A stretch of DNA of 64,000 bases from Nonomuraea aurantiaca (GCF_020215705.1 NZ_JAIWNB010000002.1:1-64000); one strand, 5' to 3'. Counted from the first letter of the stretch, positions 44,035-53,360 are shown. Program-made: numbers and translations. Notes: generated by a model from the letters alone, not told the origin.

Positions 44035-44681
44035 GACGCCGCCTCGACGGAGATCGGGGTGATGGTCAGCACGTCGGCGGTCAGCGGCGACATCGCGCCG
44101 ACCACGGTGATCTTCTTGCCGTCGAGCGACGGTACGTCGAGCGACGACAGCACCTTCGCCTTGACCTCGTTGTTCAGGGCGGTGCCCGCGTCGGCGTAGT
44201 CGACCTGGTTGACGAACTGGCCGAACGTGATGAAACCGACGGCGTCGCGCAGCGCCGTGCCGTTGATGGCCGGGCCGATCTGGACCTGGACCCTGGTCTT
44301 GCCGATGCCGGGCACCTCGACCGGCAGCAGGCCGCTCTTCGCCGCGTCGGCGGTGCCGGTCAGCGTGACGGCGTAGCTGTAGGGCCCGGTGCCGGCGCGG
44401 TGGCCGTACTTCTGGCCGGCCGCGTCGGTGTCGTCGGCGATCGCCTTGCTCAGGGTGACGATGTCGACGGCCTTGCCCTTGATCACCGGGACGACCTTCG
44501 GCCCGTAGGTCGCGGCGCCGTAGCGGGCCGGGTCGAACTTCGCCTGCTCGCCGGCGCGCGGCGCGGTGTCCGAGCGGTACGTCGTACCGGCGATGATCGC
44601 GATGATCACGAGCACGAGCGCGATCAGGCTGCCGCGGCCCAGCGTGATGCGGCCGGGCCGCCTGTTCTGCACTGCTGTCAT
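44031..44681 (-). CDS. DUF2291-family protein of a sugar-uptake operon
   Basis: A 216-residue protein with one N-terminal membrane anchor (RGSLIALVLVIIAIIAGTTY). The extracytoplasmic domain contains FDPARYGAATYGPKVVPVIK, GPYSYAVTLTGTADAAKSGL and AVGFITFGQFVNQVDYADAG. DUF2291 proteins occur beside RbsABC-type sugar transporters and FGGY kinases in many bacteria; their job is not established, perhaps assisting the binding protein. ATG 44681 is chosen because it overlaps the kinase stop as ATGA; an upstream start adds a basic tail inside the kinase gene. Confidence 0.82.
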   Translation of the reverse strand: MTAVQNRRPGRITLGRGSLIALVLVIIAIIAGTTYRSDTAPRAGEQAKFDPARYGAATYGPKVVPVIKGKAVDIVTLSKAIADDTDAAGQKYGHRAGTGPYSYAVTLTGTADAAKSGLLPVEVPGIGKTRVQVQIGPAINGTALRDAVGFITFGQFVNQVDYADAGTALNNEVKAKVLSSLDVPSLDGKKITVVGAMSPLTADVLTITPISVEAAS

Positions 44682-46159
44682 GACGTACTTCCGTTCGCGC
44701 GTGCGCCGAGGTCGCGGGCGACCGTGAGGCGCTGGTGCCATCTCGCCGCGGCCGCCCTGCGGTGATCCGCGCTCCAGTCAGGGGTGAAGATCTCCACGTC
44801 GGCGTCCGCCCGCCGTTCGAGGTCGCCGGTGGTCCACAGGCCCAGTCCGAGACCGGCCAGGTCCGCCGCACCGCCCGCCGAGAGCTCGTGATGCCGGGTG
44901 CGGGCCACCTCGACATCGCTGAGGCCGGCCTGTAGCCGCATGAGCGCGGTGCTCCGGGTCAGGCCGCCGTCGGCGACGATCCGGCGAAGGCCCGGCATGG
45001 CGGTCAGGACGTCGTCGACCTGGTGCGCCACCGACTCCAGGGCCGCTCGCGCGAGCTGCTCCCGCCCGGTGCCGAGATCGAACCCGGCCAGCACCGGCAC
45101 CGCCCGGGGGTCCCACCACGGCGCCCCCAGGCCGCCGAAGGCCGGTACGAGGGTGACGTCGCCCGCGTCGGAGCCGGTCGCCAGGTCGACGACCTGGTCC
45201 GCGGAGATGCCGAGCAGCTCCGCCAGCCAAGTCAGGGTCCGGCCGGTGGAGCGGATGTTCGCCTCCCTGGCGAACGTCGGCCGCTGCCCGGTCGACCAGG
45301 CGATCGTGTCGCAGACCGGGCTTCCCGACCCGCCCAGCCCAGGCGACTCCGCGACCGTCATCACCGACGATCCCGTGCCGTAGGTCACCTTGACCACGCC
45401 CGGCCGCCAGCCCGCGTGCGCGAACAGCGCGGCGTGCGAATCGCCCAGCACGGCGAGCACGGGCACCCCGGCGGGCAGCAGGTCCAGCTCGCGGACCGTG
45501 CCGAAGGGGCCGGTGGAGGCGACGACGCGGCCCAGCGCCGCGCGCGGGACGCCGAAGATCTCCAGCAGTTCGTCGTCCCAGTCGCCGGTCGCGAGGTTCA
45601 GCAGCTGAGTGCGGGAGGCGTTGCCCACCTCGGTGACGAACCCGCCGGTGAGCGCGTCGAGCAGCCACGCGTCCACAGTGCCCAGGCGCAGCTCCCCGCG
45701 CCCGCTACGCTCGCGCGCCGGGTCGTGCCGGTCGAGCAGGGCGCCCATCTTCAGCGCCGAGAACATCGGGTCCAGCGGGAGCCCGGTACGACTCCGGACC
45801 AGGTCGCCGTACCCTTCATCCAAAAGCTGGGCCGCCCGGTCCGCGCCGCGGCGGTCCTGCCAGCCGACCAGCGGCGCGACCGGCCGGCCGGTCGCCGCGT
45901 CCCACAGCACCACCGACTCGCGCTGGGTGCTCAGCCCGATCCCGCGTACGGCCCGCGGATCGGCCTGCCGCAGGCAGGCGGCGACGGCGTCGCGGACGCT
46001 GCCGAGCAGTTCCTCGGCGTCCTGCTCCGCCAGCCCCGGCGCCGGGTGGCTCTGGGACAGCGGCGCACTGGCGCGGGCCACCACCTGGCCGGCGGCGTCG
46101 ACCAGCAGGGCCTTGGTGGAGCCGGTGCCCTGATCGATGGCGAGGACAAGCGGTTCCAT
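44678..46159 (-). CDS. FGGY-family carbohydrate kinase (candidate apulose kinase)
   Basis: A 493-residue sugar kinase. The N-terminal phosphate motif is LAIDQGTGSTKALLVDAAGQ, then GIGLSTQRESVVLWDAATGR, GNASRTQLLNLATGDWDDEL, VTYGTGSSVMT and the adenosine motif IVADGGLTRSTALMRLQAGL. FGGY kinases phosphorylate pentuloses, polyols or branched sugars. Here it lies between a split transketolase and the transporter genes, overlapping both neighbours. Together with the TIM-barrel isomerase this matches isomerase, kinase and transketolase of D-apiose catabolism (apulose to apulose 4-phosphate). The sugar assignment rests on gene context. Confidence 0.85.
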   Translation of the reverse strand: MEPLVLAIDQGTGSTKALLVDAAGQVVARASAPLSQSHPAPGLAEQDAEELLGSVRDAVAACLRQADPRAVRGIGLSTQRESVVLWDAATGRPVAPLVGWQDRRGADRAAQLLDEGYGDLVRSRTGLPLDPMFSALKMGALLDRHDPARERSGRGELRLGTVDAWLLDALTGGFVTEVGNASRTQLLNLATGDWDDELLEIFGVPRAALGRVVASTGPFGTVRELDLLPAGVPVLAVLGDSHAALFAHAGWRPGVVKVTYGTGSSVMTVAESPGLGGSGSPVCDTIAWSTGQRPTFAREANIRSTGRTLTWLAELLGISADQVVDLATGSDAGDVTLVPAFGGLGAPWWDPRAVPVLAGFDLGTGREQLARAALESVAHQVDDVLTAMPGLRRIVADGGLTRSTALMRLQAGLSDVEVARTRHHELSAGGAADLAGLGLGLWTTGDLERRADADVEIFTPDWSADHRRAAAARWHQRLTVARDLGARANGSTS

Positions 46160-47112
46160 CAGGCCCGTCCCAGCGCCTCACGGGCGGCCTTGACGATGCC
46201 CTCGGCGTTCAGGCCGAAGTGGTCGAGCAGGAAGGACGTGCTTCCCGTCGGTGCGAACGTCGGGACGCCCAGCATGCGTACGGGGACCGGATGACGCTCC
46301 GCGACGACCTTGGCCACGGCGGCGCCCAGACCGCCGGACAGCAGTCCCTCCTCCGCGGTGATGATCGCGCCGGTCTGCTCCGCGGCGGCGACGACCTCGG
46401 CCACGTCCAGCGGTTCGACGAAGGTCATGTTGACCACCCGCGCGGTGAGGCCCTGCGCGCGCAGGAGCGCGGCGGCGTCGAGGGCCCGCGAGACCATCGT
46501 GCCGATCGCGATCACGGTCACGTCGTCGCCTTCGGCCAGGCGCGTCGCCCGGCCGGCCTCGAAGGGCGCGCCCGCCGGCGTCACCGCGGGGACCTTGAAG
46601 CGGGGGATCCGGATATAGGAGGGAAGGCCGGACGCCGCAGCCCAGCGGACGGCGTCGCGGGTCTGCGACGGGTCGGCCGGGACGACGATCCGCAGCCCGG
46701 GGACGGCGCGCATCCAGGACAGGTCCTCGATGGAGTGATGGGTGGGGCCCAGCTCGCCGTACGCCATGCCCGGGCTCTGCCCGCACAGCACCACGTGCCG
46801 GTCGCTGTAGGCCACGTCCGCCTTGATCTGCTCCAGGGCGCGCCCGGTGAGGAACGGCGCAGCGGCGGACACGAAGGGGATGAAACCGGCGTTGGCCAGA
46901 CCGGCCGACACGCCGACGAGGTCCTGTTCGGCGATGCCGACGTTGATCAGGCGGTCGGGGAACTCCTCGCGGAATTTGACCAGGTTGCTGGATCCGACCG
47001 AGTCATTGCAGACCGCCACGATCCGCTCGTCGGCGCGGGCCAGAGCGGCCAGCTCCTCGCCGAAGTCGACACGGCAGTCGAACGTGGGCGCCTGCTCGGC
47101 GAGGGCGGTCAT
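46159..47112 (-). CDS. transketolase C-terminal subunit (AptB-like candidate)
   Basis: A 317-residue protein equal to the pyrimidine-binding and C-terminal domains of transketolase. It reads ADERIVAVCNDSVGSSNLVK, INVGIAEQDLVGVSAGLANA with the Glu that activates thiamine diphosphate, THHSIEDLSWMRAVPGLRIV and DVTVIAIGTMVSRALDAAAL. It pairs with the N-terminal subunit encoded directly upstream (4-nt overlap) to make one enzyme. Split transketolases of this type include apulose-4-phosphate transketolase. One-base overlap with the kinase gene downstream. Confidence 0.88.
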   Translation of the reverse strand: MTALAEQAPTFDCRVDFGEELAALARADERIVAVCNDSVGSSNLVKFREEFPDRLINVGIAEQDLVGVSAGLANAGFIPFVSAAAPFLTGRALEQIKADVAYSDRHVVLCGQSPGMAYGELGPTHHSIEDLSWMRAVPGLRIVVPADPSQTRDAVRWAAASGLPSYIRIPRFKVPAVTPAGAPFEAGRATRLAEGDDVTVIAIGTMVSRALDAAALLRAQGLTARVVNMTFVEPLDVAEVVAAAEQTGAIITAEEGLLSGGLGAAVAKVVAERHPVPVRMLGVPTFAPTGSTSFLLDHFGLNAEGIVKAAREALGRA

Positions 47113-48017
47113 CGGCTCAGCTCCTCGAGCGCGAGCTGGACCTGCTCGTCGGTGGGCACCTTGTGGTGCCATTCGACCCGGTCTTCCATGAAGGAGACAC
47201 CCTTGCCCTTGACGGTGTTGGCGATGACGGCGACGGGCCGGCCCGTCGACGACGGCGCGTACGCCTGCTTGATCGCCTGGTGGTCGTGGCCGTCGATGAC
47301 GCGCACCTCCCAGCCGAAGCTCGCCCACTTCTGGTCGAGCGGCTCCAGCGACTTGGTGTCCTCGGTACGGGCGCCCTGCTGCAGCCGGTTGCGGTCGACC
47401 ACGGCCGTCAGGTTCGCCAGGCCGTAGTGGGCGGCCGTCATGGCCGCCTCCCAGTTGCTGCCCTCCTGCATCTCGCCGTCGCCGAGGACGACGATGGTGC
47501 GCCAGGTCTCGCCGCGCAGCTTGGCGCCGAGGGCGCAGCCGGTGGCGACCGGGAAGCCGTGCCCGAGCGGGCCCGTGTTGGTCTCCACGCCGGGCACCTT
47601 GACCCGGTTGGGGTGGCCGTTCAGCGGCGACAGCGGCGCCATGTACTCGGTGAGCCGCTCCTGGGGGAAGAAGCCGCAGGAGGCCAGCGTCGAGTACAGG
47701 GCGGCGGCGCAGTGGCCCTTGCTCAGCACGAACCGGTCGCGCAGGGGGTTGGCCGGGTCGTGCGGGTCGAGCCGGAGCGTCCCCCACATGGCGGTCACCA
47801 ACAGGTCCGTCACCGACAGGTCGCCACCGACGTGCCCCATCCGGGCCGCCTGGATGGTCGTGAGGACGTCGCGCCGGATGCGCGTGGCGATCGACGCCAG
47901 CTCGGGGGCCGCCTCGGCGGGCGAGGCCGCGCGCAGGAGCGCGCTCCGCTCGACGTAGGCGGCGGCGACGGGCGCGTCCAGTTCGAGCGGCCTGGACGCG
48001 GTCTTCACGGCGGTCAT
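47109..48017 (-). CDS. transketolase N-terminal (ThDP-binding) subunit (AptA-like candidate)
   Basis: A 302-residue protein equal to the thiamine-diphosphate-binding domain of transketolase. It has AARMGHVGGDLSVTDLLVTA, DRFVLSKGHCAAALYSTLAS, GPLGHGFPVATGCALGAKLR and the ThDP motif VVLGDGEMQEGSNWEAAM...N (GDG-x25-NN type). It needs the C-terminal subunit encoded next. ATG 48017 overlaps the isomerase stop as ATGA; the longer open frame upstream is a shadow. Transfers a two-carbon ketol unit from the phosphorylated sugar. Confidence 0.9.
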   Translation of the reverse strand: MTAVKTASRPLELDAPVAAAYVERSALLRAASPAEAAPELASIATRIRRDVLTTIQAARMGHVGGDLSVTDLLVTAMWGTLRLDPHDPANPLRDRFVLSKGHCAAALYSTLASCGFFPQERLTEYMAPLSPLNGHPNRVKVPGVETNTGPLGHGFPVATGCALGAKLRGETWRTIVVLGDGEMQEGSNWEAAMTAAHYGLANLTAVVDRNRLQQGARTEDTKSLEPLDQKWASFGWEVRVIDGHDHQAIKQAYAPSSTGRPVAVIANTVKGKGVSFMEDRVEWHHKVPTDEQVQLALEELSR

Positions 48018-49045
48018 TCGGACTCGCTCTCGGCGAGTGCCCGGTAGAGCGCCCGCTTCGCGATGCGCTGAGCGCCGAGGGCGTCCTGCGCCGACTGGGC
48101 CGCGGCGAGCGCGTCGCGGTCGAGGTAGCCCAGGGCGTGGTGGAAGGCGCGCATGGTACGGATGCCCGCCCGCGCCGCCTCGACGGAGTCCTCGCGGAAC
48201 GGGAACTGGTCGAGCTGCCAGACGCCCTCCCAGCCGGCGTCGCGCAGGGCGAAGAAGAACTCGAACGTCTCCAGCAGGTGCACCGAGCCGACGACCATGT
48301 CGTCGTCCCAGCCGCGGAAGTTGTCGTTGACGTCGATGGCGAAGAGTTTTCCGCGGCTCATCGCCATCTTGGCGGCCTCGGCGGGCGTCTCGCCGCCGTA
48401 CAGGGAGTGGCCGAAGTCGAGCAGGATGCCGACGTTGTCCACGCCCATGTCCTCGATCGCGAGCAGGGTGCGCGCGACGGAGGAGAAGACCATCCGGTTG
48501 CGTGGCTCGCGCGGCTTGTACTCGATCGCGAACTTCAAGTCGGGGAACGCCTGCGCGAGCTCGCGGACCGCGCCGACCGACTTGTCCCACAGGTCGGTGT
48601 AGTCGGCCTGGAAGGGATAGTCGTAACCGTCCTGTCCGGGCCACAACTTGATGTAGTCGACACCCAGCTCACGCCCGACCTCGGCCGCGGCCGCCACCAG
48701 GTCGATGGCCTCCCGGCGTACGGAGGGGTCGGGGTTGGTGAAACCGCCCTTGGCGAACTTGCCCGTGTAGAACTCGGGCGTGACCGCGATCGCGCGCAGG
48801 TTCTGCTCGGCGAGCGCCGCCCGCACCTCGGCGGTGCTGATGCCGCCGGGCGGAAACGGCCAGTTGAGGTCGACGACGGACAGGTCGCCCACCGCCCCGG
48901 CGAGCTTGATGCAGTCCAAGACCGTCTTCGGCTCGCCGTAGCCATCGGTCGCATACCGGTCGACATAGGTGGCGAAGTGCCAGATGCCGGCCCCGTAGAC
49001 CGGCTCGTCATGTTGGTGAATGTTTATGCGATCACGATCAGACAT
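48014..49045 (-). CDS. TIM-barrel sugar isomerase/epimerase (candidate D-apiose isomerase)
   Basis: A 343-residue xylose-isomerase-like TIM barrel. It reads INIHQHDEPVYGAGIWHFAT, VVDLNWPFPPGGISTAEVRA, LGVDYIKLWPGQDGYDYPFQ, LKFAIEYKPREPRNRMVFSS, VGILLDFGHSLYGGETPAEA and FAIDVNDNFRGWDDDMVVGS. Metal-binding Glu (FAIEYKP), Asp/His (LLDFGHS) and Asp (DVNDN) residues are visible. It is the first gene of the leftward sugar operon. In D-apiose pathways an isomerase of this fold makes apulose, the kinase substrate. The identity of the sugar is inferred. Confidence 0.85.
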   Translation of the reverse strand: MSDRDRINIHQHDEPVYGAGIWHFATYVDRYATDGYGEPKTVLDCIKLAGAVGDLSVVDLNWPFPPGGISTAEVRAALAEQNLRAIAVTPEFYTGKFAKGGFTNPDPSVRREAIDLVAAAAEVGRELGVDYIKLWPGQDGYDYPFQADYTDLWDKSVGAVRELAQAFPDLKFAIEYKPREPRNRMVFSSVARTLLAIEDMGVDNVGILLDFGHSLYGGETPAEAAKMAMSRGKLFAIDVNDNFRGWDDDMVVGSVHLLETFEFFFALRDAGWEGVWQLDQFPFREDSVEAARAGIRTMRAFHHALGYLDRDALAAAQSAQDALGAQRIAKRALYRALAESESE

Positions 49046-49101
49046 GCAAAGCAAGTTACGGGAGGATCAAAACAGGTGTCAATGGGGAGCGCCGGTGACG
49101 T

Positions 49102-49134
49102 GGGGGCAACCTTGACGACATCCGGGGGCAACCT
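49102..49134. promoter_or_regulatory. 11-bp direct repeat in the divergent promoter region
   Basis: GGGGGCAACCT occurs at 49102-49112 and again at 49124-49134, exactly 22 nt apart (two helical turns), in the 149-nt gap between the sugar operon and the divergent DUF1593 gene. It is a plausible binding site for the operon's SorC regulator that would link both transcription units. Confidence 0.45.
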
Positions 49135-49194
49135 GAATACTGCGCAGGCAATTCGCCACTCAACGGTGAATATGTATTCGCAGAAGGAGTTGCC

Positions 49195-50763
49195 GTGCCT
49201 CCCTCCAGACTCCCAGCCCCCCGGAGCAGGCGCCGTATCCGGGCATTGACCTGCATGATCGCGGCTCTCGGCATGACCGTCGCCACGCTCCCCGCAGCGG
49301 CCGAGGCCGACGGCCTCCGCCCGGAGGGGAACCTGCCCAGAACGGTCGTCACCACGGACATGGAGCAGGACGACTACGCCTCGCTCATCCGCTACCTGCT
49401 CTACACCAACGAGGTCGACACCGAGGGGATCATCTACAGCAGCGGCAGGTTCCACTGGTCGGGAGACGGCAAGGGCACGACGTTCTTCCTCCCCGACCGG
49501 GAGTACACCACGCCGCAGACGTCCTGGCGATGGACCGGGACGCGGACCATCCAGGACCAGGCCCTGCGCGCGTACGCCGAGGTCTATCCCAATCTGCGCA
49601 GGCATGACCCCCGCTACCCCACGCCGGGCGAGCTGCTGTCCAAGGTCAAGATCGGCAACATCGAGTTCGAGAACGAGATGGCCAAGGACACCGAAGGCTC
49701 CGATCTCATCCGCGACCTGCTGCTTGACCACGATGCCCGGCCTCTGTACCTCCAGGCATGGGGTGGCACCAACACGATCGCGCGGGCCCTCAAGTCGATC
49801 GAGGACCGCTTCGCCGGTACGAGGCAATGGCCTCGCGTCAAGGCCGCGGTCTCGAAGAAGGCGGTGATCCTGGCCAGCGGATTCCAGGACGACACCTACG
49901 CGCAGTACATCGCCCCCGTCTGGCCGGGCATCCGCGTCGAGAACATGGCGGCCGGCTATGCCGCCTGGGGCTACAACTGCGAGCGCGGGCAGGGCAACGT
50001 CCGAGGTCTACCCGCTGACCGCGTCTACTTCAGCGGCGCATGGATCAAGCAGAACATCCAGATCGGGCCGCTGGGCTCGCTCTACCGGTCGTGGCTGGAC
50101 GGTCAGTCGATGCCCGGCGACCAACTCGACATCTTCGGCGACCCCGAGCGTGCCGCGGGCGGCTGGTGCAAGCCGCTGGCGCCGTACGACTTCCTCTCCG
50201 AGGGCGACAACGTCGCCTTCAACCCCTTGCTCAAGACCGGTATCCAGGATCCGGAGAACCCGCTGCTCGGCGGCTGGGGCGGCCGGGCGATCCAGACGAC
50301 CACCACGCCGAACCTGTGGACCATGGTGAGCGCGGAGAAGGACGACACCGGCACCGACGTCAGGAACTACACGACACTGCGGTGGGCCGGAGCCGCGCAG
50401 AACGACTTCGCGGCCCGCATGCGGTGGACGCTGACCCCCAGATACCGCGACGGCAACCACCCGCCGACGGTCGGCATCCATGGCAACGACACCGTCCGGG
50501 CCCGGCCCGGCTCGGTCGTCACGCTCACCGGCCTCGCCACCGATCCTGAACAGGACCCGGTGACGCTCCGCTGGTGGCAGTACCGGGAAGAAGGCAGCTA
50601 CCCCGGCACCGTCACCATCGCCGACCGCGGGCACGGCCGGGCCGCCGTCACCGTCCCGGCGGACGCCGCACCGGGCCAGACCATCTCGATCATCCTCCAG
50701 GGCACCGACGACGGCACGTTCCCCCTCACCCGCTACGACCGCCTGTTCATCCGGGTCGTCTGA
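49195..50763 (+). CDS. secreted DUF1593 (nucleoside-hydrolase-like) protein
   Basis: A 522-residue exported protein from GTG 49195. A signal peptide (RRIRALTCMIAALGMTVATL) precedes the DUF1593 domain: LPRTVVTTDMEQDDYASLIR, YSSGRFHWSGDG, ARPLYLQAWGGTNTIARALK and VKAAVSKKAVILASGFQDD. The Asp-rich TDMEQDD opening mirrors the calcium site of nucleoside hydrolases. A C-terminal immunoglobulin-like segment (VTLTGLATDPEQDPVTLRWW) follows. Relatives occur with plant-polysaccharide-degrading genes. Divergent from the apiose-type operon, it may release the sugar from pectic or glycosidic material. Its reaction is not established. Confidence 0.82.
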   Translation: MPPSRLPAPRSRRRIRALTCMIAALGMTVATLPAAAEADGLRPEGNLPRTVVTTDMEQDDYASLIRYLLYTNEVDTEGIIYSSGRFHWSGDGKGTTFFLPDREYTTPQTSWRWTGTRTIQDQALRAYAEVYPNLRRHDPRYPTPGELLSKVKIGNIEFENEMAKDTEGSDLIRDLLLDHDARPLYLQAWGGTNTIARALKSIEDRFAGTRQWPRVKAAVSKKAVILASGFQDDTYAQYIAPVWPGIRVENMAAGYAAWGYNCERGQGNVRGLPADRVYFSGAWIKQNIQIGPLGSLYRSWLDGQSMPGDQLDIFGDPERAAGGWCKPLAPYDFLSEGDNVAFNPLLKTGIQDPENPLLGGWGGRAIQTTTTPNLWTMVSAEKDDTGTDVRNYTTLRWAGAAQNDFAARMRWTLTPRYRDGNHPPTVGIHGNDTVRARPGSVVTLTGLATDPEQDPVTLRWWQYREEGSYPGTVTIADRGHGRAAVTVPADAAPGQTISIILQGTDDGTFPLTRYDRLFIRVV

Positions 50764-50771
50764 CGACGCGG

Positions 50772-50811
50772 GGCATCGCCCGGCGAGCCGTTCCGCCCGC
50801 CGGGCGATGCC
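50772..50811. terminator. bidirectional hairpin terminator
   Basis: GGCATCGCCCGGCG pairs with CGCCGGGCGATGCC over 14 bp around a 12-nt loop, between the convergent DUF1593 and aldo/keto reductase genes. Confidence 0.8.
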
Positions 50812-50814
50812 GGG

Positions 50815-51807
50815 TCAGTGGGCGGCGTCGAGTTTCGCTCGCTGTTCCGCCGTCAACTCCAGGTCCGCCGCGGCCAGGCTCTCCTCCAACTGCTCGACCG
50901 AGGAAGCGCCGACCAGCGGGATCACCGGGATCTCGCCGCCGATGAGCCAGGCGAGCACCACCTGGTTGACGGTCGCTCCTGTCTCCTGGGCCACTTCCCG
51001 CAGCGCCTTGAGACGCGGAGGTGTGCCTGCGTGCTCGAACGCGGCGCCGAGCGGCCTGTCGTCACGTACGTAACCGCCGCTCAGCAAGGGCGAGTAGGCG
51101 ACCAGCGCGAGGTCGGGCTCGGCGCGCAGGTAGCTGAGCAGATCGCCGCCGACCACGCCGAGGTTGCCGTCCTGAGAGCGCAGCGTCGGCAGATCGGTGC
51201 GCTGACGGAGGTAGGTGTGGTGATATTGCACGACCTCATAGCCGGGCAGCCCCGCCGCGGCCGCCAGGCCCCGGGCCCGCTCGAGTCGCCACGCCCAGTG
51301 GTTGCTCGCCCCGAGCAGACCTACGGTGCCTTCCTCGACCAGGCCGGCGAAACCCTCGACCGTCTCCTCCAGCGGCACCGTGGAACCTTCGAGGTAGGCG
51401 TGTGCGTACAGGAGATCCAGCTTGTCCACGCCGAGCCGTTCCCGGCTTCGCTCCGAGGATTCCCGGATCACCCGGGCCGACAAGCCCTCAAGGTCATGAC
51501 TGAGGGCAGACGCCGGCACGTTCGGCCGCCCGCCGAGCTTGGTGGCGATGACGATCTCGTCCGTGATGCCGCGGCTGCGTCGCCAGCGGCCGAGCAGCGC
51601 CTCGCTTTCACCCCCCTGCGTGCCGTTGACCCAATAGGCGTAGTTGTTGGCGGTGTCGAGGAAAGTGCCGCCGGCCTCGACGTAGCGGTCGAGGATGGCG
51701 TACGAGGTCGCCTCGTCGATGGCGGTGCCGAACAGCATCGCGCCAAGACTCAGCACACTGACCTGACGACGGGTCTTCGGATCGCTGCCGATCGTGCGAT
51801 ATCTCAT
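50815..51807 (-). CDS. aldo/keto reductase
   Basis: A 330-residue NADPH-dependent reductase. It reads VSVLSLGAMLFGTAIDEATS, GGTFLDTANNYAYWVNGTQG (catalytic Asp/Tyr), VIATKLGG (Lys) and LDLLYAHAYLEGSTVPLEET, where the usual catalytic His position is occupied by His in YAHAY. VIPLVGASSVEQLEESLAAA is the coenzyme site. GGAGGGG lies 7 nt before ATG 51807, which decides the start. It borders the nucleoside cluster and may be a housekeeping sugar/aldehyde reductase or a cluster-edge enzyme. Confidence 0.87.
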   Translation of the reverse strand: MRYRTIGSDPKTRRQVSVLSLGAMLFGTAIDEATSYAILDRYVEAGGTFLDTANNYAYWVNGTQGGESEALLGRWRRSRGITDEIVIATKLGGRPNVPASALSHDLEGLSARVIRESSERSRERLGVDKLDLLYAHAYLEGSTVPLEETVEGFAGLVEEGTVGLLGASNHWAWRLERARGLAAAAGLPGYEVVQYHHTYLRQRTDLPTLRSQDGNLGVVGGDLLSYLRAEPDLALVAYSPLLSGGYVRDDRPLGAAFEHAGTPPRLKALREVAQETGATVNQVVLAWLIGGEIPVIPLVGASSVEQLEESLAAADLELTAEQRAKLDAAH

Positions 51808-51899
51808 GGGAATCCCCTCCATATTGAGCGTTGGCCGGGATTGTGCACCCTAGAGGCGACTCGAGGTCAATGCGTCAGACGCGCTCGCAGGGGGAACGC

Positions 51900-53360
51900 T
51901 CAGGCAAGGTGCTCCTTCTCGGCTGGTCGTGGCATCGGGGCGGGCGATGTCCGCTCCGGATGGCACAGCCCCAGCAGGCGCAGCGCGGGCACCGTCATCA
52001 CGGTGGTGATCAGCGCCATGAGCATCAGCACCGTGAACGTGCCCGGCCCGATCACGCCGATGCTGAGCCCCGTGCTGAGCACGACGATCTCGGTGACGCC
52101 GCGGGCGTTCATGAGGACGCCGAGGCCGAGCGCGAGCCGTCCCGGCATGCCGCCGGCCCAGGCGGTCACGGCGGCGGTGCCGAGTTTGCCGAGGACCGCG
52201 GCCACGAGCAGGACCGCCCCGCCCAGCAGCACTGCCGGGTCGTCGAAGGCCATGCGTACGTCGGCCTGCAGCCCGATCGAGGCGAAGAACACCGGCAGCA
52301 GCAGCGCGCGGTTGAGTGAGGCGAGGCGGTCGGGGACCGTGCCCAGGACGCGGGCGTTACGCGGGATCACGATGCCCGCCAGGAGGGCGCCGAAGATCGC
52401 GTGCGCGCCGATGGCGTCCGTCGCCGCCGCCAGGGAGAAGATCAGGCCCAGGACGAGCACGAGGCCGGCGGGCGCGGGCAACCTGGTTTCGGCGTATCTG
52501 TCGGCCAGAGTCCTGAGCGCGGGGCGGACCACGAGAAACACGACGAGGACCAAGGCGGCGGCGAGCAGCATCGTGGTCAGCGCGCCCGCAGGTGAGCGGG
52601 CGTGCGCGAGGGCGATCACCGCGGCGAGCGCACACCACGCCAGTACGTCGGCGATGCCGGCGCACAGGACGGCCAGCGAGCCCAGCCGGGTGCCGGTCAG
52701 GCCGACCTCCTGGAGGATCCTGGCCAGCACGGGTAACGCCGTGACGCTCAGCGCGGTACCGATGAACAGGACGAACTCCGTCCTGCCCGCCGTCGGCCCG
52801 ACGAGCGCCGAGGCGAACGGGATCGCCGCGACCGTGCCCAGAGCGAAGGGGACGGCCACCATCGCCAGGGCGGCGACGCCCACGACGGTGCGCTGCCTGC
52901 TCAGGGCGGTGTGGTCGAACTCCGTTCCCACGGTGAAGATGAAGATCGCCAGACCGGCCTGGGCGAGCAGGTTCAAGTGCTGCGTGGCGGCAGCGGGCAT
53001 GATCAGCTCGGTCGCCGCCGGCGCCAGCGTGCCCAGCGCGGACGGCCCCAGCAACAGCCCGGCCACGATCTGTCCCACCACTGAGGGCTGGCCGATACGA
53101 CGGGCCACGATGCCGCCGAGCGAGGCCAGTCCGCCGATGACCGCCACGGCAAGGAACAACCTCAGGATCGACTGGATGGGCGTCGCCTCCGCAGCCGGTG
53201 GCGGCACCACCACGCGCTCCACCGGGTGGACGCCCCAGCCGAAGACCATCAGGAGCGACACGGCGGCCACGGCGGTCAGCGTGAGCGCGATCACCAGACC
53301 CCGGGCCGGGGCGGGCAGGAGGCGTTGTTCGGTGTCTTCGAGCGGGCTCTGTCCACGCAT
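51900..53360 (-). CDS. cation/H+ antiporter (CPA2 type), AdaE-like
   Basis: A 486-residue membrane protein with about 12 helices. RRIGQPSVVGQIVAGLLLGP is the CPA2 signature of KefB/NapA-like exchangers, and a FTVGTEFDHTALSRQR loop and LPVFFASIGLQADVRMAF follow. In the ada cluster of Actinomadura sp. ATCC 39365 a predicted cation/H+ antiporter, AdaE, was reported to be needed for the chlorination step of 2'-chloropentostatin. This gene sits in the same company of HisG/SDR/PurC-like genes. A TTA codon (52734-52736, codon 209) suggests bldA control. Last gene of the leftward operon. Confidence 0.82.
   Translation of the reverse strand: MRGQSPLEDTEQRLLPAPARGLVIALTLTAVAAVSLLMVFGWGVHPVERVVVPPPAAEATPIQSILRLFLAVAVIGGLASLGGIVARRIGQPSVVGQIVAGLLLGPSALGTLAPAATELIMPAAATQHLNLLAQAGLAIFIFTVGTEFDHTALSRQRTVVGVAALAMVAVPFALGTVAAIPFASALVGPTAGRTEFVLFIGTALSVTALPVLARILQEVGLTGTRLGSLAVLCAGIADVLAWCALAAVIALAHARSPAGALTTMLLAAALVLVVFLVVRPALRTLADRYAETRLPAPAGLVLVLGLIFSLAAATDAIGAHAIFGALLAGIVIPRNARVLGTVPDRLASLNRALLLPVFFASIGLQADVRMAFDDPAVLLGGAVLLVAAVLGKLGTAAVTAWAGGMPGRLALGLGVLMNARGVTEIVVLSTGLSIGVIGPGTFTVLMLMALITTVMTVPALRLLGLCHPERTSPAPMPRPAEKEHLA

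Noticed and set aside
44035..44916. In-phase N-terminal extension of the sugar ABC ATPase
   Set aside because: It overlaps the DUF2291 and kinase genes and has no ATPase similarity; the GTG at 44034 fits family length.
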